Source of the DNA: JBFMAI01 sp040755725
GTDB taxonomy: Bacteria > Planctomycetota > Phycisphaerae > UBA1845 > Fen-1342
Length of the DNA: 64,000 bases
NCBI GenBank assembly: GCA_040755725.1
Contig: JBFMAI010000038.1
Location: forward strand, 1 to 64,000
Direction: 5' to 3'
Shown here: in pieces, positions 8,584 through 23,101 of the stretch
How the letters are laid out: each line of letters opens with the position of its first letter
Position numbering within the stretch: position 1 is the stretch's first letter
Position numbers and translations under genes: made by a program
Notes under the pieces: generated by a model
Seen by the model: the letters and a program-made list of their open reading frames with translations, nothing else
What the model was told of the DNA's origin: nothing
The model's database searches: none

Positions 8584-9942
8584 ATGCGCGGCAGGAATCG
8601 TAACTTATTGTTCGTAAATCTCTTAGCGGTGACCTTGGGCCTGGCGCTTCCCGCCGTGGCGGGCGAGGTCGTCGTGCGGAACGACTCCATCGAGAACTTC
8701 AGCCAGGCCTACATCGTGGGCGACTTCATCACCGGGGAGCGGGCGGGCGTGCGGCTGACTTCGCCGTGTAGCGGCGACATTGTCGCTATTCAGATCATTT
8801 GGCTGGAGGGGACGCCGGGGCACGGCGCGAGCCTTGAAGAGGCGATCCACATCTATGCGTACAATCCGGGCACGTTCCCCACCCCGGGTGCCGAGCTGCA
8901 ACTCATGGAGGGTCCGCTACTTACGCCTGGATTCCTGAATGAGTTCCGCCACATCGATGAGAATCAGACCATTCCGCTCAAGGTGCCGGTGACGGCGGGA
9001 CAGGACTTCATCGTCGCGCTGGAGTTCTACAACCCGACGAATGTCGGGGCCGGCGGGCCGAGCGTGGTGCGGGATACGAACGGCTTCGTCTCGGGCCGGA
9101 ACGTCGTGTACGCCTATATCAGCGGCTTCGGATGGCGGTGGTGGGACTTCAACGGCTTCCCGATCTATCTGCAAGGCGACATCGCCATTCGCGCCGTCAT
9201 CAAGTGTCCTGATCCCACCGGGGCGTGTTGCCGCGCAACCGGGCTGTGCGAAGACGGGGTTGAGCAGTCGAACTGCACCGGCTTTGGTGACGTCTGGACG
9301 CAGGGTAAGACCTGCGCCGAGGTCACTTGCACCGCGCGCGGGGCTTGCTGCCGGGAGTCCGGCTGCGTGCAGCTTGTGACGCCGGCGCAGTGTGCGGCCA
9401 TCGGCGGGGCCTACGCCGGCCACGGGACCGATTGCGGGACGTCGATCTGCACGCCGGGGGCCTGCTGCATCCTCAGCACTGGCGAATGTTTACAGAATCG
9501 TGAGTTCGAGTGCGACGCGATCGGCGGCCAGTGGCAGGGCGCGGGCACGAGCTGCGTCCCCAACCCCTGTCCGCAGCCGCGCGGGGCGTGCTGCTTTGAC
9601 GAGATCTGCGTTCCCGGCCAGACGCAGGCGGAGTGCAGCGGGGCCGGCGGGGCCTGGGTCGGTCCCGGGACCGATTGCGGGCCGCCCGACCCGTGCGTGG
9701 GGCCGACCATCTGCCGCGGCGACCTGAACTGCGACGGCGTCATCAGCTTCGGCGACATCAATCCGTTCGTGCTGGCGTTGTCGAACTGGACCGAGTGGAA
9801 GAACACCTACCCGAGTTGCCCGGAGCAGAATGCGGACATCAACGGCGACGGGCACTATGGCGGAGCAAACGGGTTCGGCGACATCAACCCGTTCGTCAAC
9901 CTGATCGCGTCCGGCGGAGGGCAGGCGATCCCGTGCCCCTGA
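8584..9942 (+). CDS. Secreted protein with GACC Cys-rich repeats and C-terminal dockerin-like pair
   Basis: A 452-residue exported protein. It begins with a signal peptide (basic MRGRNRNLL, hydrophobic core, likely cleavage after AVAG) and has GGAGATCACCC before the ATG. Residues ~27-205 form a beta-rich domain of unknown function. Four cysteine-rich repeats follow, each beginning GACC and carrying C..GG.W/Y..G..C..C spacing (about 212-375), probably disulfide-stabilised. The C-terminus has two EF-hand loops, GDLNCDGVISFGDINPF and ADINGDG...FGDINPF, the planctomycete dockerin-like calcium module. Its role is likely extracellular or surface-associated; no enzymatic motif is visible. It stands alone upstream of uvrA, on the same strand. 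Confidence 0.85.
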   Translation: MRGRNRNLLFVNLLAVTLGLALPAVAGEVVVRNDSIENFSQAYIVGDFITGERAGVRLTSPCSGDIVAIQIIWLEGTPGHGASLEEAIHIYAYNPGTFPTPGAELQLMEGPLLTPGFLNEFRHIDENQTIPLKVPVTAGQDFIVALEFYNPTNVGAGGPSVVRDTNGFVSGRNVVYAYISGFGWRWWDFNGFPIYLQGDIAIRAVIKCPDPTGACCRATGLCEDGVEQSNCTGFGDVWTQGKTCAEVTCTARGACCRESGCVQLVTPAQCAAIGGAYAGHGTDCGTSICTPGACCILSTGECLQNREFECDAIGGQWQGAGTSCVPNPCPQPRGACCFDEICVPGQTQAECSGAGGAWVGPGTDCGPPDPCVGPTICRGDLNCDGVISFGDINPFVLALSNWTEWKNTYPSCPEQNADINGDGHYGGANGFGDINPFVNLIASGGGQAIPCP

Positions 9943-10019
9943 GCCGTCGCGGCGCGGTAGGATAGCAGGTTCGGCGGTCGCGGCGAGTTGACCGTCGCGA
10001 GCGAGGTCGACGACCCCCG

Positions 10020-15380
<5,361 letters not shown>

Positions 15381-15420
15381 GCGGGAGGCCCTGCCCGGCG
15401 CCGCGCCGCGGATTACCACC

Positions 15421-16728
15421 GTGGCATTTGATTGGATCGGCTACCTGAGGACGCGCGTCGGACCGATGGGGCTGGTGCGCGCGCTCCGCTCACGCAACTA
15501 CCGCCTGTTCTTCGCCGGCCAAGGCATCTCGCTGGTCGGCACCTGGATGCAGATGGTGGCGGTGGGTTGGCTGGTCTACCGGCTGACCAACTCGACCATG
15601 CTGCTCGGCCTGACGGGGTTCGCCGGTCAGATACCGGTGCTGCTGTTGGCCCCCCTGGGTGGGGTGGCGGCGGACCAATGGCCGCTGCGTCGCCTGCTGG
15701 TGATTACGCAGACCTTGTCGCTGGTCCAAGCGCTCCTCCTGGCCGGGCTGACGCTTTCGGGGATCGTTAGCCCCGCCGCGATCATCACGCTCAGCGCCTT
15801 CCTGGGCATCGTCAACGCGCTGGACATGCCCGTGCGGCAGGCCTTTGTGGTCGAAATGCTGGCCGACCCGGCCGACCTGGGCAACGCCATCGCGCTGAAC
15901 TCGCTGCTGGTCAACGGGGCCCGGCTGGTGGGGCCGGCGCTGGCGGGCGTGCTGATCGCGGCCTTGGGCGAAGGGCTATGTTTCCTGCTGAATGGAATCA
16001 GTTACATCGCGGTCATCGCGGCCCTGCTCGCCATGCGCGTCCCCGCGCGGCCGGCGCGCGGGGCGATCCGCCCGATCGCGGCCGAACTGGCCGAGGGTTT
16101 TCGCTACGCGCTCGGGTTCCCGCCCATTCGCGACGTGTTGGGGCTCCTCGCGGTGTTCAGCCTGATGGGGATGTCCTACGCCACCATCATGCCGGCCTTC
16201 GTACGCGACGTGCTGCACGGCGACTCGCGCGTGTACGGACTGCTGCTCGGCACGACCGGACTGGGGGCCCTGGTGGGCGCCACGCTGCTGGCCGCACGCC
16301 GCAGCGCTCGCGGCCTCGGCCGGACCATCGCGGCGGGGGCGATGCTCTTCGGCGGCGGGCTGTGCATTGTGGCCGTGTTTCGCACGATCGCGCTGGCCGC
16401 GGTGCTCCTGCCCATTGTGGGGCTGGGCATGATGCTGCAAATCGTCGCCAGCAACACGGTCTTGCAAATACTGGTCGATGACGACAAACGCGGGCGGGTG
16501 ATGAGCTTGTACGCGATGGCGTTTCTCGGCATGACGCCGTTCGGAAGTCTGCTGGTCGGCGGTTTGGCGCATTCGCTCGGGACGCCGCTCGCCCTCCAGA
16601 TTGGCGGCGTGTGTTGCCTGCTCGGGGGACTGGTGTTTGCCGGCCGGCTGCCCGCGCTGCGGCCGCTGGCCCGCGCGATCTACCTGCGCAAGGGCCTCAT
16701 TACCCAGGAAGACGCGCGGGCGAACTGA
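15421..16728 (+). CDS. MFS transporter, EntS-like (MFS_3) exporter
   Basis: A 435-residue integral membrane protein with about twelve hydrophobic segments. The N-terminal pattern RNYRLFFAGQGISLVGTWMQ, then GLTGFAGQIPVLLLAPLGGVAADQW and RRLLVITQTLSLVQALLLAGL, is typical of the enterobactin-exporter (EntS)/MFS_3 group of drug and siderophore exporters. The substrate cannot be told from the sequence. The start at GTG 15421 is weakly supported; an ATG at 15466 (MGLVRALRSRNYR) is a fair alternative. It follows uvrA by 40 bases on the same strand and may be co-transcribed with it. Confidence 0.85.
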   Translation: MAFDWIGYLRTRVGPMGLVRALRSRNYRLFFAGQGISLVGTWMQMVAVGWLVYRLTNSTMLLGLTGFAGQIPVLLLAPLGGVAADQWPLRRLLVITQTLSLVQALLLAGLTLSGIVSPAAIITLSAFLGIVNALDMPVRQAFVVEMLADPADLGNAIALNSLLVNGARLVGPALAGVLIAALGEGLCFLLNGISYIAVIAALLAMRVPARPARGAIRPIAAELAEGFRYALGFPPIRDVLGLLAVFSLMGMSYATIMPAFVRDVLHGDSRVYGLLLGTTGLGALVGATLLAARRSARGLGRTIAAGAMLFGGGLCIVAVFRTIALAAVLLPIVGLGMMLQIVASNTVLQILVDDDKRGRVMSLYAMAFLGMTPFGSLLVGGLAHSLGTPLALQIGGVCCLLGGLVFAGRLPALRPLARAIYLRKGLITQEDARAN

Positions 16729-16847
16729 ATGGCACGCCCGGCGACGCAGGCCGCCGACATGTGACTTGACCTCGCGCTGCATAATGACCCAAGAGACGCC
16801 ACACCGGCGCAAGCGGCCGACTCTGGGCACGACGAGGAGGAACAACG

Positions 16848-17456
16848 ATGAAAGCTGCTAGCGCACAAATGCCCCTGGCGACGAGCCTACTGGCGGTTTC
16901 CCTGACCGGCTGCGGCCTGCTGACGCTTCCGGTCGACCTGCCGGCCATCCTGGACCACGTGCTGGCGGACCTCGACACCTTCCAAGTGTCCGACGCGTGG
17001 CCGCTGGAGGCGGAGACGCCCGGCACGGTGGTCGATCCGCTCGGCAACCTGGACGGCTGCTGGGCGGTATGCTACCTCATTGGACCACCAGCCGGGGCCG
17101 AGGTTGAGTTGGGCGAGGTACTGCAATTCGATGCCGACGCCGGCACCTTGACCCGGACGGTGCTGCACCGTTACGTGGTGTACGGCGGGGTGACCGTCCA
17201 GCGCGGCACGTACACCGTCGTCGGGGAAGACCGCTTCACGTTCAGCGTGCGGAAGGTCGAAGCCAACATGGCCGGGCGGCTTGTGGACGTCACCGCCAAG
17301 TACGACACGCTGCCCCATTACACTGTCGCGGCCACGCGGAGCGGCGACTACCTGAAGACGCGGTTCGAAATGCCCGCTGGCGATCCCCGCACGCCCGCCG
17401 GCTTCCTAGATGATACGGGTACGGTGCATCGGCGCTTCGATTGTCCAACGGAGTGA
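16848..17456 (+). CDS. Lipoprotein of unknown function
   Basis: A 202-residue protein with a lipoprotein signal peptide: short N-region, hydrophobic stretch and lipobox SLTGC near residue 22. A strong GAGGAGG lies ahead of the ATG. After a ~40-residue spacer the mature part (about 65-200) looks like an all-beta domain with the motifs VVYGGVTVQRGTYTVVGEDRFTF and GRLVDVTAKYD, reminiscent of lipocalin-like or surface beta-barrel folds, but no family was recognised. The next gene begins ten bases downstream on the same strand, so the two may be co-expressed. Confidence 0.7.
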   Translation: MKAASAQMPLATSLLAVSLTGCGLLTLPVDLPAILDHVLADLDTFQVSDAWPLEAETPGTVVDPLGNLDGCWAVCYLIGPPAGAEVELGEVLQFDADAGTLTRTVLHRYVVYGGVTVQRGTYTVVGEDRFTFSVRKVEANMAGRLVDVTAKYDTLPHYTVAATRSGDYLKTRFEMPAGDPRTPAGFLDDTGTVHRRFDCPTE

Positions 17457-17466
17457 CCGGGCGGCC

Positions 17467-18123
17467 ATGCTCCAGGCACTACCCAAACGTGCTCTGTTTC
17501 GGTTCGAGCTACCCATCTACTACGTCGCCCGCCCGCCGCCGGTGGACGGTGACGTGAGCAAATGGGCGTCCAAGTACCTCGTGCCGCCGCTCATGCGGAT
17601 CGAGGGCGAGGAACCGGTGGCCGACGTGTACTGGGCGTGGAACGAGGACGGCTTCTACGCCGCGTTCGATGTGCCCAACCGCACCAGCCCGCCGCGGTGC
17701 GATGCGCAGCGGTGGTGGAAGGGCGACGGGGTGCGGTTGTGCCTGGACACGCGCGACGCGCGCGACATCAAGCGGGCCACGCGCTTCTGTCATTTCTTCT
17801 ACGCCCTGCCGCTGAAGGGCGGCGCCGCCGGCAAAGCGGCCGTGGTGGGCACCCACCGCATGAGCCGGGCCAAGGCGCCGCCGCCCCCGATTGACGTTTC
17901 CAAGATCAAGGTGGCGTCACTCGTGGAGCGCACGCGGTACGGGCTGGAGCTGGCGATCCCGGCCGCGTGCCTGCACGGTTGGGACCCGGTCGAGCACCCG
18001 CGCCTCGGCGTGTTCTACAAGATCAAGGACGCGCAACTCGGCAGCCAGCACCTGTCGACCGACGACGACCTGGGCTGGAATGTTGATCCGAGCACGTGGG
18101 CCACCGGCGTGCTGGTGAAGTAG
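17467..18123 (+). CDS. CBM9-like (DOMON-type) sugar-binding domain protein
   Basis: A 218-residue protein resembling the family 9 carbohydrate-binding module / cellobiose-dehydrogenase-like fold. PPPVDGDVSKWASKY near residue 20 is the usual opening. VYWAWNEDGFYAAFDVPN and WWKGDGVRLCLDTRD (about 55-100) follow, and the C-terminal GRTRYGLELAIP-like strand is present. No signal peptide is visible, so it may be cytoplasmic or the N-terminus may be misplaced. The ATG at 17467 is preferred because it follows the previous stop; an upstream in-frame ATG at 17410 would overlap the lipoprotein gene by 47 bases. Confidence 0.7.
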   Translation: MLQALPKRALFRFELPIYYVARPPPVDGDVSKWASKYLVPPLMRIEGEEPVADVYWAWNEDGFYAAFDVPNRTSPPRCDAQRWWKGDGVRLCLDTRDARDIKRATRFCHFFYALPLKGGAAGKAAVVGTHRMSRAKAPPPPIDVSKIKVASLVERTRYGLELAIPAACLHGWDPVEHPRLGVFYKIKDAQLGSQHLSTDDDLGWNVDPSTWATGVLVK

Positions 18124-18141
18124 TCGTAGCGGACGGCAGAG

Positions 18142-18190
18142 TGCCAAATTCACAGTGACAAAGGACAGGTGGCAGGTGACAAGTGGGCGG
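18142..18190. repeat. Short GTGACAA-rich repeat between convergent genes
   Basis: Three variations of RGTGACAA(A/G)G occur within 45 bases (AGTGACAAAGG, GGTGACAAGTG, GCGACAAGGG), around AGGACAGGTGGCAGG. It lies between the convergent CBM9-like and zinc-ribbon genes. It is probably another member of the small repeats that litter this chromosome. Confidence 0.4.
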
Positions 18191-18218
18191 CGACAAGGGG
18201 GGTGAACTGGGGCCGGCG

Positions 18219-18944
18219 CTACTTCTGCGGCGAGCTGTCCGTCGGCCAGGTCGCGCGTTGACGGGCCTGGACGACCGCGAGCCAGACGATGGTAGCCGCG
18301 ACGGCGGCGATGGTGGCCGCGCACAGCGCGACCCACAGGGGGAACGTGGGGTCGGTCAGCCGGCCGTTTCCGAACAACCAGGCGTGTTGGCGGAAGAAGC
18401 GCGCGCCGTCGTCGCTGGACCGTCCCCAAGACCGGACCGGGTTCGGCCCGGCGGCCCCATCTCCGCGCGCGTAGTAGCCGTAAGCTCCGCCGCCTTGGGC
18501 GACGAGGCCGATGGTCCCGCCGCCAAAGGTCAGTCCACCGACCGCCCCCCCGCCGACGGCGACCCCGCCGACCGCCCCGCCTCCGATTGCCAACAGCGCG
18601 AACGCCATGCCGCCGAGGCCGACCGCACCGAAGGCCATTCCGCCGACGGCGATGAGGCCCCAGGCCACCCCGCCGATCGCCAACCACCCACTGGCGATAT
18701 CGCCGATGGCGATGATGCCGCGTGCCCGGCCGTAAGATTCGTTCTCATAAGGGCCTATGGCGATGTGGACCAGCGGACGGCCGAAGATGGTCGTTGCGGA
18801 ACGGTAACGCCGCCCGGCTCGCAACGGCAAGGTGTCGCGTGTGAGAACCTCCACGATGGGACGCCCGCACTCCGGGCATTTGCTTGATTCCGTGAGGCCG
18901 GTGAACGAGTAGCCGCAGTTTCCGCAGTAGGGGTCGCGACGCAC
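18219..18944 (-). CDS. Zinc-ribbon protein with AIGG/Gly-rich repeats and C-terminal membrane helix
   Basis: A 241-residue protein. The N-terminus is a zinc ribbon (CGNCGY...SKCPECGRP, residues 7-28). Residues ~60-165 are a regular repeat of four to five hydrophobic/glycine residues such as IAIGDIASGWLAIGG, GLIAVGGMAFGAVGLGG and VAVGGGAVGGL, likely a stacked beta or membrane-associated structure. A single transmembrane helix near 205-230 (LWVALCAATIAAVAATIVWL) precedes a short charged tail. Such AIGG proteins recur in planctomycetes without known function. The start at 18944 places the ribbon at the very N-terminus. Confidence 0.72.
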   Translation of the reverse strand: MRRDPYCGNCGYSFTGLTESSKCPECGRPIVEVLTRDTLPLRAGRRYRSATTIFGRPLVHIAIGPYENESYGRARGIIAIGDIASGWLAIGGVAWGLIAVGGMAFGAVGLGGMAFALLAIGGGAVGGVAVGGGAVGGLTFGGGTIGLVAQGGGAYGYYARGDGAAGPNPVRSWGRSSDDGARFFRQHAWLFGNGRLTDPTFPLWVALCAATIAAVAATIVWLAVVQARQRATWPTDSSPQK

Positions 18945-19041
18945 GCGAGCACTCCCGATCGCTGGTCGCCACGTATAACCGCGTTGTCAGTCGGGTGCAA
19001 CGCGTTTGAGGGAGTGCCGCAGGGTTCTTTCACGGAGGCGG

Positions 19042-19386
19042 TCAGTCGGGAGAGCTGAGCCCATCGCGGGCGGCGTCCGCCAAGGCCCTCAGCTCGGCGA
19101 TTCGCTGCCTGAAGACGTCGGCCTCGTGACGGCGGCAACGCGCTTCCAGGTCCGCGCAAAGCCGGCTTATCTCCGGGTAGCCGTAGGAGCCGGCGGCCCC
19201 CTTGAGCTGATGGGCCAGCATGGTCAGGCGGTCCCAGTCGAGCTGGTCGTGGGCCTTCAGGAGTTCGGTGATGCGGGAGGACAGCCCGGCGACGAATTCT
19301 TCCACGATGTCGCGCAGGTCGCCATCCTCCAGCAGAAGCTGGGAGATCAGGCGACGGGTCTTGTAGGGTTCCGGTGCGGAACTCAT
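19042..19386 (-). CDS. Histidine phosphotransfer (HPt) domain protein
   Basis: A 114-residue all-helical HPt protein. The phospho-accepting His is in LAHQLKGAAGSYGY near residue 60, which matches the HPt consensus H..KG.a...G. It is the only domain present, so it should shuttle phosphate between a hybrid kinase and a receiver. No kinase gene is adjacent, making it an orphan relay component. The receiver-only gene at 7.9 kb or proteins outside the window are candidate partners. Confidence 0.85.
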   Translation of the reverse strand: MSSAPEPYKTRRLISQLLLEDGDLRDIVEEFVAGLSSRITELLKAHDQLDWDRLTMLAHQLKGAAGSYGYPEISRLCADLEARCRRHEADVFRQRIAELRALADAARDGLSSPD

Positions 19387-19653
19387 TGCGGCCTCAAGTT
19401 TTGCAAGCCGGCGCGGTCCGCCGCGAACCCCGGCGCGTCCCGGGCGTACCGACAGCAGGACGTCGGCACTCTCAGCCGGGGCCGGGTTCGCCTCGTCGAG
19501 CCGTAAGCCGATGTTATCATCGGTAGGTTAACGGCCGTCGGTTTCATCGTTCGGAAAATCCCGCGCCGGTCGGCGGCCGCCGGGTCTCTCGCTCACACGT
19601 CGCCGGTCGCCTAGAATGCCGCCGGGACAGCAGCGGGGCCGTTGGAGACGCGC

Positions 19654-21480
19654 ATGTGTGGAATTGTGGCCTACCTCGGCCGGCGCGACGCGACGCCGAT
19701 CCTCACGGAGGGGCTCAAGCGGCTGGAATATCGGGGGTACGACTCGGCGGGCATCGCGGTGATCCGTGACGGGGCGCTGCTGATTCGGCGGACGGCGGGC
19801 CGCATCTCGGTGCTGGAGGAAAAGATCGGTGACGAACTGACGGGGGCGACCATCGGGATGGCCCACACGCGGTGGGCCACGCACGGGGCGCCCACGGAGA
19901 TCAACGCCCATCCGCATTGTGACGCCAGTGGCCGCATCGCGCTGATTCACAACGGGATCATCGAGAACTACCGGGTGCTCCGGACGTTCCTGGAGCAGAA
20001 GGGGATCAGCCTCGAGAGTCAGACTGACACCGAGGTGCTCGCCAAGCTGGTCGGGTACTTCTATGACGGTGATCTGGAAGCCGCGGTGCGCCGGGCGCTG
20101 CTCGAAGTCCGCGGCACGTTCGGCATCGCCGTCCTGCACGTGGACGAGCCGGACGTGATCGTCGCGGCGCGGCGTGGCAGCCCGCTAATCATCGGCGTGG
20201 GGCAGGGCGAGTACATCATCGCTTCGGACGCGGCCGCGATCATTCAGCACACCCCCCAGGTCATCTACCTCTCCGACAATGAGGTGGTGGCCGTCCGCCG
20301 CGACGGGTTCCGAACGACGACGTTGCAGGCGGTGCCGGTGACGAAAGAGGTCGAAGCGGTTGAGTGGACGCTGGAGCAGCTCGAGCTGGGCGAACACCAG
20401 CACTTCATGGCCAAGGAGATCTTCGAGCAGCCGGAGGCCCTGCGCACCGCGCTGCGCGGCCGCATGGACGCCGAGGAGGGGCAGGTCGTGCTGGGGGGGC
20501 TCGCGCCCGTGATGCGCGAGTTGGTGCGCTGCAAGCGGGTCATCCTGACGGCGTGCGGCACGGCGTGGCACGCCTGCCTGATCGGCGAGTACCTCATCGA
20601 GGACATGGCCCGCATTCCCTGCGAGGTTGAGTACGCCAGCGAGTTCCGCTACCGCAACCCGCTCATCGACGACCGCACGGTCGTGGTGGCGATTTCGCAG
20701 AGCGGCGAGACGGCGGACACGCTGGCGGCGCTGCGCGAGGCGAAGGACAAGGGCGCCCTGGCGCTGGGCATCGTCAACGCCGTCGGGTCGACCATTGCCC
20801 GCGAGACGGATGCCGGCGTCTATCTGCACGTCGGCCCGGAAATCGGCGTGGCGTCGACGAAGGCGTTTCTGGGGCAGGTCACTGTCTTGTCGCTCCTGGC
20901 GGCCCTGCTGGGACGTCGACGGCACATGAGCCACGGCGCCTGCCGCGAATACCTCGCCGCCCTGGCCGCGATGCCCGAGGCGGTGGAGCGGACGCTCAAC
21001 CTGACAAGCCAGACGCGACAGATTGCCGCCCGCTTCATCGAGGCCAACAACTGGCTGTACCTGGGGCGCGGGCTTCAATATCCGATTGCGCTGGAGGGGG
21101 CGCTCAAGCTCAAGGAAATCAGCTACTTGCACGCGGAGGGGCTGCCGGCCGCCGAGATGAAGCACGGGCCGATCGCCCTCATCAGTGAGGAGATGCCGGT
21201 CGTCGTGATCGCCGTTCGGGACCACCTCTACGACAAAGTCATCAGCAACATCGAGGAAGTGCGGAGCCGCGGCGGGCACGTGATCGCGGTGGCCACCGAG
21301 GGCGACCAGGACATCCAACGTCTGGCCGAAGAGGTGCTGTATGTGCCGAACGTCCCGGAGCCTCTGGCGCCGCTGGTGACCGTCGTGCCGCTGCAACTGC
21401 TGGCCTACCACGCGGCGGTGTTGCGCGGCTGCGACGTCGACAAGCCGCGGAATTTGGCCAAGTCGGTGACGGTCGAGTAA
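19654..21480 (+). CDS. glmS: Glutamine-fructose-6-phosphate aminotransferase (isomerising)
   Basis: A 608-residue enzyme that makes glucosamine-6-phosphate from fructose-6-phosphate and glutamine, the entry to UDP-GlcNAc for peptidoglycan and surface polysaccharide. The start is set at the ATG of MCGIVAYLG because the N-terminal Cys must become residue 1 of the glutaminase; an in-frame ATG four codons upstream is rejected. The glutaminase domain has LEYRGYDSAGIA, HTRWATHGAP and HNGIIENY. Two SIS domains follow (ACGTAWHAC, ISQSGETADTLAAL, YLGRGLQYPIALEGALKLKE), and the C-terminus PRNLAKSVTVE is conserved. No glmS ribozyme was recognised upstream. Confidence 0.97.
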   Translation: MCGIVAYLGRRDATPILTEGLKRLEYRGYDSAGIAVIRDGALLIRRTAGRISVLEEKIGDELTGATIGMAHTRWATHGAPTEINAHPHCDASGRIALIHNGIIENYRVLRTFLEQKGISLESQTDTEVLAKLVGYFYDGDLEAAVRRALLEVRGTFGIAVLHVDEPDVIVAARRGSPLIIGVGQGEYIIASDAAAIIQHTPQVIYLSDNEVVAVRRDGFRTTTLQAVPVTKEVEAVEWTLEQLELGEHQHFMAKEIFEQPEALRTALRGRMDAEEGQVVLGGLAPVMRELVRCKRVILTACGTAWHACLIGEYLIEDMARIPCEVEYASEFRYRNPLIDDRTVVVAISQSGETADTLAALREAKDKGALALGIVNAVGSTIARETDAGVYLHVGPEIGVASTKAFLGQVTVLSLLAALLGRRRHMSHGACREYLAALAAMPEAVERTLNLTSQTRQIAARFIEANNWLYLGRGLQYPIALEGALKLKEISYLHAEGLPAAEMKHGPIALISEEMPVVVIAVRDHLYDKVISNIEEVRSRGGHVIAVATEGDQDIQRLAEEVLYVPNVPEPLAPLVTVVPLQLLAYHAAVLRGCDVDKPRNLAKSVTVE

Positions 21481-21588
21481 GAAGGGGCTGGGGAGCAGCA
21501 TGGGGGGAGCCACCGAGTGTCGCTGTGGCGCGCCAGCCGTTGCGCGGCATGCCGTTGACAATCAGCCGAATCTCCCGGCTGCCTCACA

Positions 21589-22335
21589 TCACCGCGCCAT
21601 TAGCGCGAACACACCCCAACCCAGGTATTCACGAGTGTAAGCGGCGTAGCGCTCGGGTTCCGTGGTCAGTTTGGCGCGAACATCTTTCGCCAACTCGTCG
21701 TCGGGATTGGCTTCAAGCCACCGGCGCATGGTGAGCCACTTGGCCGCCTCGTACCTATCCCAGCCTTCTTGGTCAGCCAAGACCATTTCCACAACGTCGT
21801 AGTCGAGGTTCCCGAAAGACGCAATCAGCTGTGGAAGCATGAGAAAGTCCGAGATAGAACCGGCAAGGCACCCCTTGGCAACCTCTTCCGTCGGCGGCAA
21901 CTGCCGCCAGTAGGGCTCGCCGATGAGGATGATTCCTTTGGGGCGGAGACTCTTGGCCAGAAGCTCGATGGTGCCGACGACTCCCCCGCCGATCCACGTG
22001 GCACCGACACAGGCCGCTACGTCGACCTTCTCGTGGGAGACGTAGCCCGCGGCATCGCCATGGATGAACTGGACTCGGTCGGCGACTCCGAGTTCTTCAG
22101 CACGGCGTTTCGCTTGCTCGGAGAACAACTGGCTCATGTCGATGCCGACGCCGCTGATTCCGTAATCGCGTGCCCAAGTGCACAGCATCTCGCCCGAACC
22201 GCTGCCGAGGTCGAGCACACGAGTCCCCGATTCCAGGCGCAACGCCGCGCCGAGAGTGGCAAGCTTCTCGGGGGTGAACGGGTTATGGATGCGGTGAGCA
22301 CTTTCGGTGATGTTGAAGATACGCGGGATGTCCAA
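21589..22335 (-). CDS. Class I SAM-dependent methyltransferase
   Basis: A 248-residue methyltransferase. The SAM-binding motif I is RVLDLGSGSGEML (about residues 40-52), followed by GIDMSQLFSEQAKRRAEELG and FIHGDAAGYV. A region like LAKSLRPKGIILIGEPYW corresponds to the post-motif strands. The substrate is unknown. The start is assigned to a TTG at 22335 because AGAAGGAG lies eight bases upstream and the product then begins at the conserved IPRIFNITESAHRIHNPF segment. The frame stays open for 233 more codons upstream, through a GC-rich repeat, which is not credible coding. It is convergent with glmS. Confidence 0.82.
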   Translation of the reverse strand: MDIPRIFNITESAHRIHNPFTPEKLATLGAALRLESGTRVLDLGSGSGEMLCTWARDYGISGVGIDMSQLFSEQAKRRAEELGVADRVQFIHGDAAGYVSHEKVDVAACVGATWIGGGVVGTIELLAKSLRPKGIILIGEPYWRQLPPTEEVAKGCLAGSISDFLMLPQLIASFGNLDYDVVEMVLADQEGWDRYEAAKWLTMRRWLEANPDDELAKDVRAKLTTEPERYAAYTREYLGWGVFALMAR

Positions 22336-22443
22336 CGCAGCCACTCCTTCTGTTGGCGTCGGAAGCTGTGGAGCGGCTGCGATGATTAGGGACCGCCGCC
22401 ACCACAACCTCTTTCTGACGCCAAGAGCGCGTTCGATCTGAAT

Positions 22444-22568
22444 GACCGTGCGCGAACGTGCCGCGCGGGAGGGCGAGGCTGTCTCCTGCGGCGACCCTGC
22501 CGGCCTGCCGAGCCGCGGCTCGCCGGGAGGCTCGCCCTCCCCACAGGCGCCGCCGAATCGCGCACGGT
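22444..22568. repeat. GC-rich repeat with terminal inverted repeats
   Basis: GACCGTGCGCGA at 22444-22455 is matched at 11 of 12 bases by the inverse TCGCGCACGGT at 22558-22568. Internally GGGAGGGCGAGG faces GGCTCGCCCTCCC, and a central GCCGAGCCGCGGCTCG-like palindrome is present. Related elements lie at about 49080, 54075 and 57095. The terminal repeats make it MITE-like, but no target duplication was identified. Confidence 0.65.
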
Positions 22569-22803
22569 GATCTAGCGCTGGCCACACGTCCGCGTGTGGA
22601 ACAGCGTTCGCGGATTGTCGCGACGCTGCGTCTACTCGGTCAAGCGCCTTCACGCAACGGTTGGCAGCGCCGACGCTCCCCATGCCCCCCGCCCCGAGTT
22701 CCGACGCGCGCAGCGTCCAAGTAGATCGCTCACTTGCGCCGCGCACCACGATTGGGCACGTGGGGCTGTTCGTCGGCCGGCGCCGCCGGCGACGGAACGC
22801 CTG

Positions 22804-22861
22804 CCCACGGCAGGTCGTCCAGATCCAGGTTGCCGCCGGAAAGAATGATGCCGATGCGTCC
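22804..22861. repeat. 58-bp direct repeat, left copy (dehydratase 3'-end fragment)
   Basis: Identical over 58 bases to 24831-24888, where the sequence forms the last codons of the PLP-dependent dehydratase gene. Flanking bases differ on both sides. The two copies are in the same orientation and 2027 bases apart, enclosing the three-gene operon. Confidence 0.9.
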
Positions 22862-22886
22862 GGCGGGCGGGGATCCCCAGCGCGAG

Positions 22887-22916
22887 CGGCTGGCAGCTCT
22901 TGGCACCTGCCAGCCG
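22887..22916. repeat. Perfect 10-bp hairpin inside the island boundary
   Basis: CGGCTGGCAG (22887-22896) and CTGCCAGCCG (22907-22916) around a 10-base loop. It lies 26 bases inside the left direct repeat, a position consistent with an attachment-site arm or a terminator. Confidence 0.45.
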
Positions 22917-23101
22917 ACGAGTGGTGTGCCACCCGCATTCGGCCAGCTTGCCTCAGGCAGTTCCGCCTGCCCTGCTCGACGCTTGCCGCAGTGGTGAGGC
23001 TTGCGGTACGATGATCCTTGTCTGCGATCGGCACAGAAGGCGAGATTATCAGGAATCCGGGAGCGTTTTCGGACTAAAGGTGCCAGGGGGATTGTCCGAA
23101 C

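Noticed and set aside
19387..19653. A glmS ribozyme or riboswitch upstream of glmS
   Set aside because: No conserved ribozyme core could be recognised, and planctomycete glmS genes are not generally known to carry it. The region is just under 270 bases with no other feature.
22336..23034. A 233-residue N-terminal extension of the methyltransferase
   Set aside because: The extension crosses a GC-rich repeat and the duplicated dehydratase fragment and lacks similarity. A TTG start at 22335 with AGAAGGAG upstream gives the normal methyltransferase.
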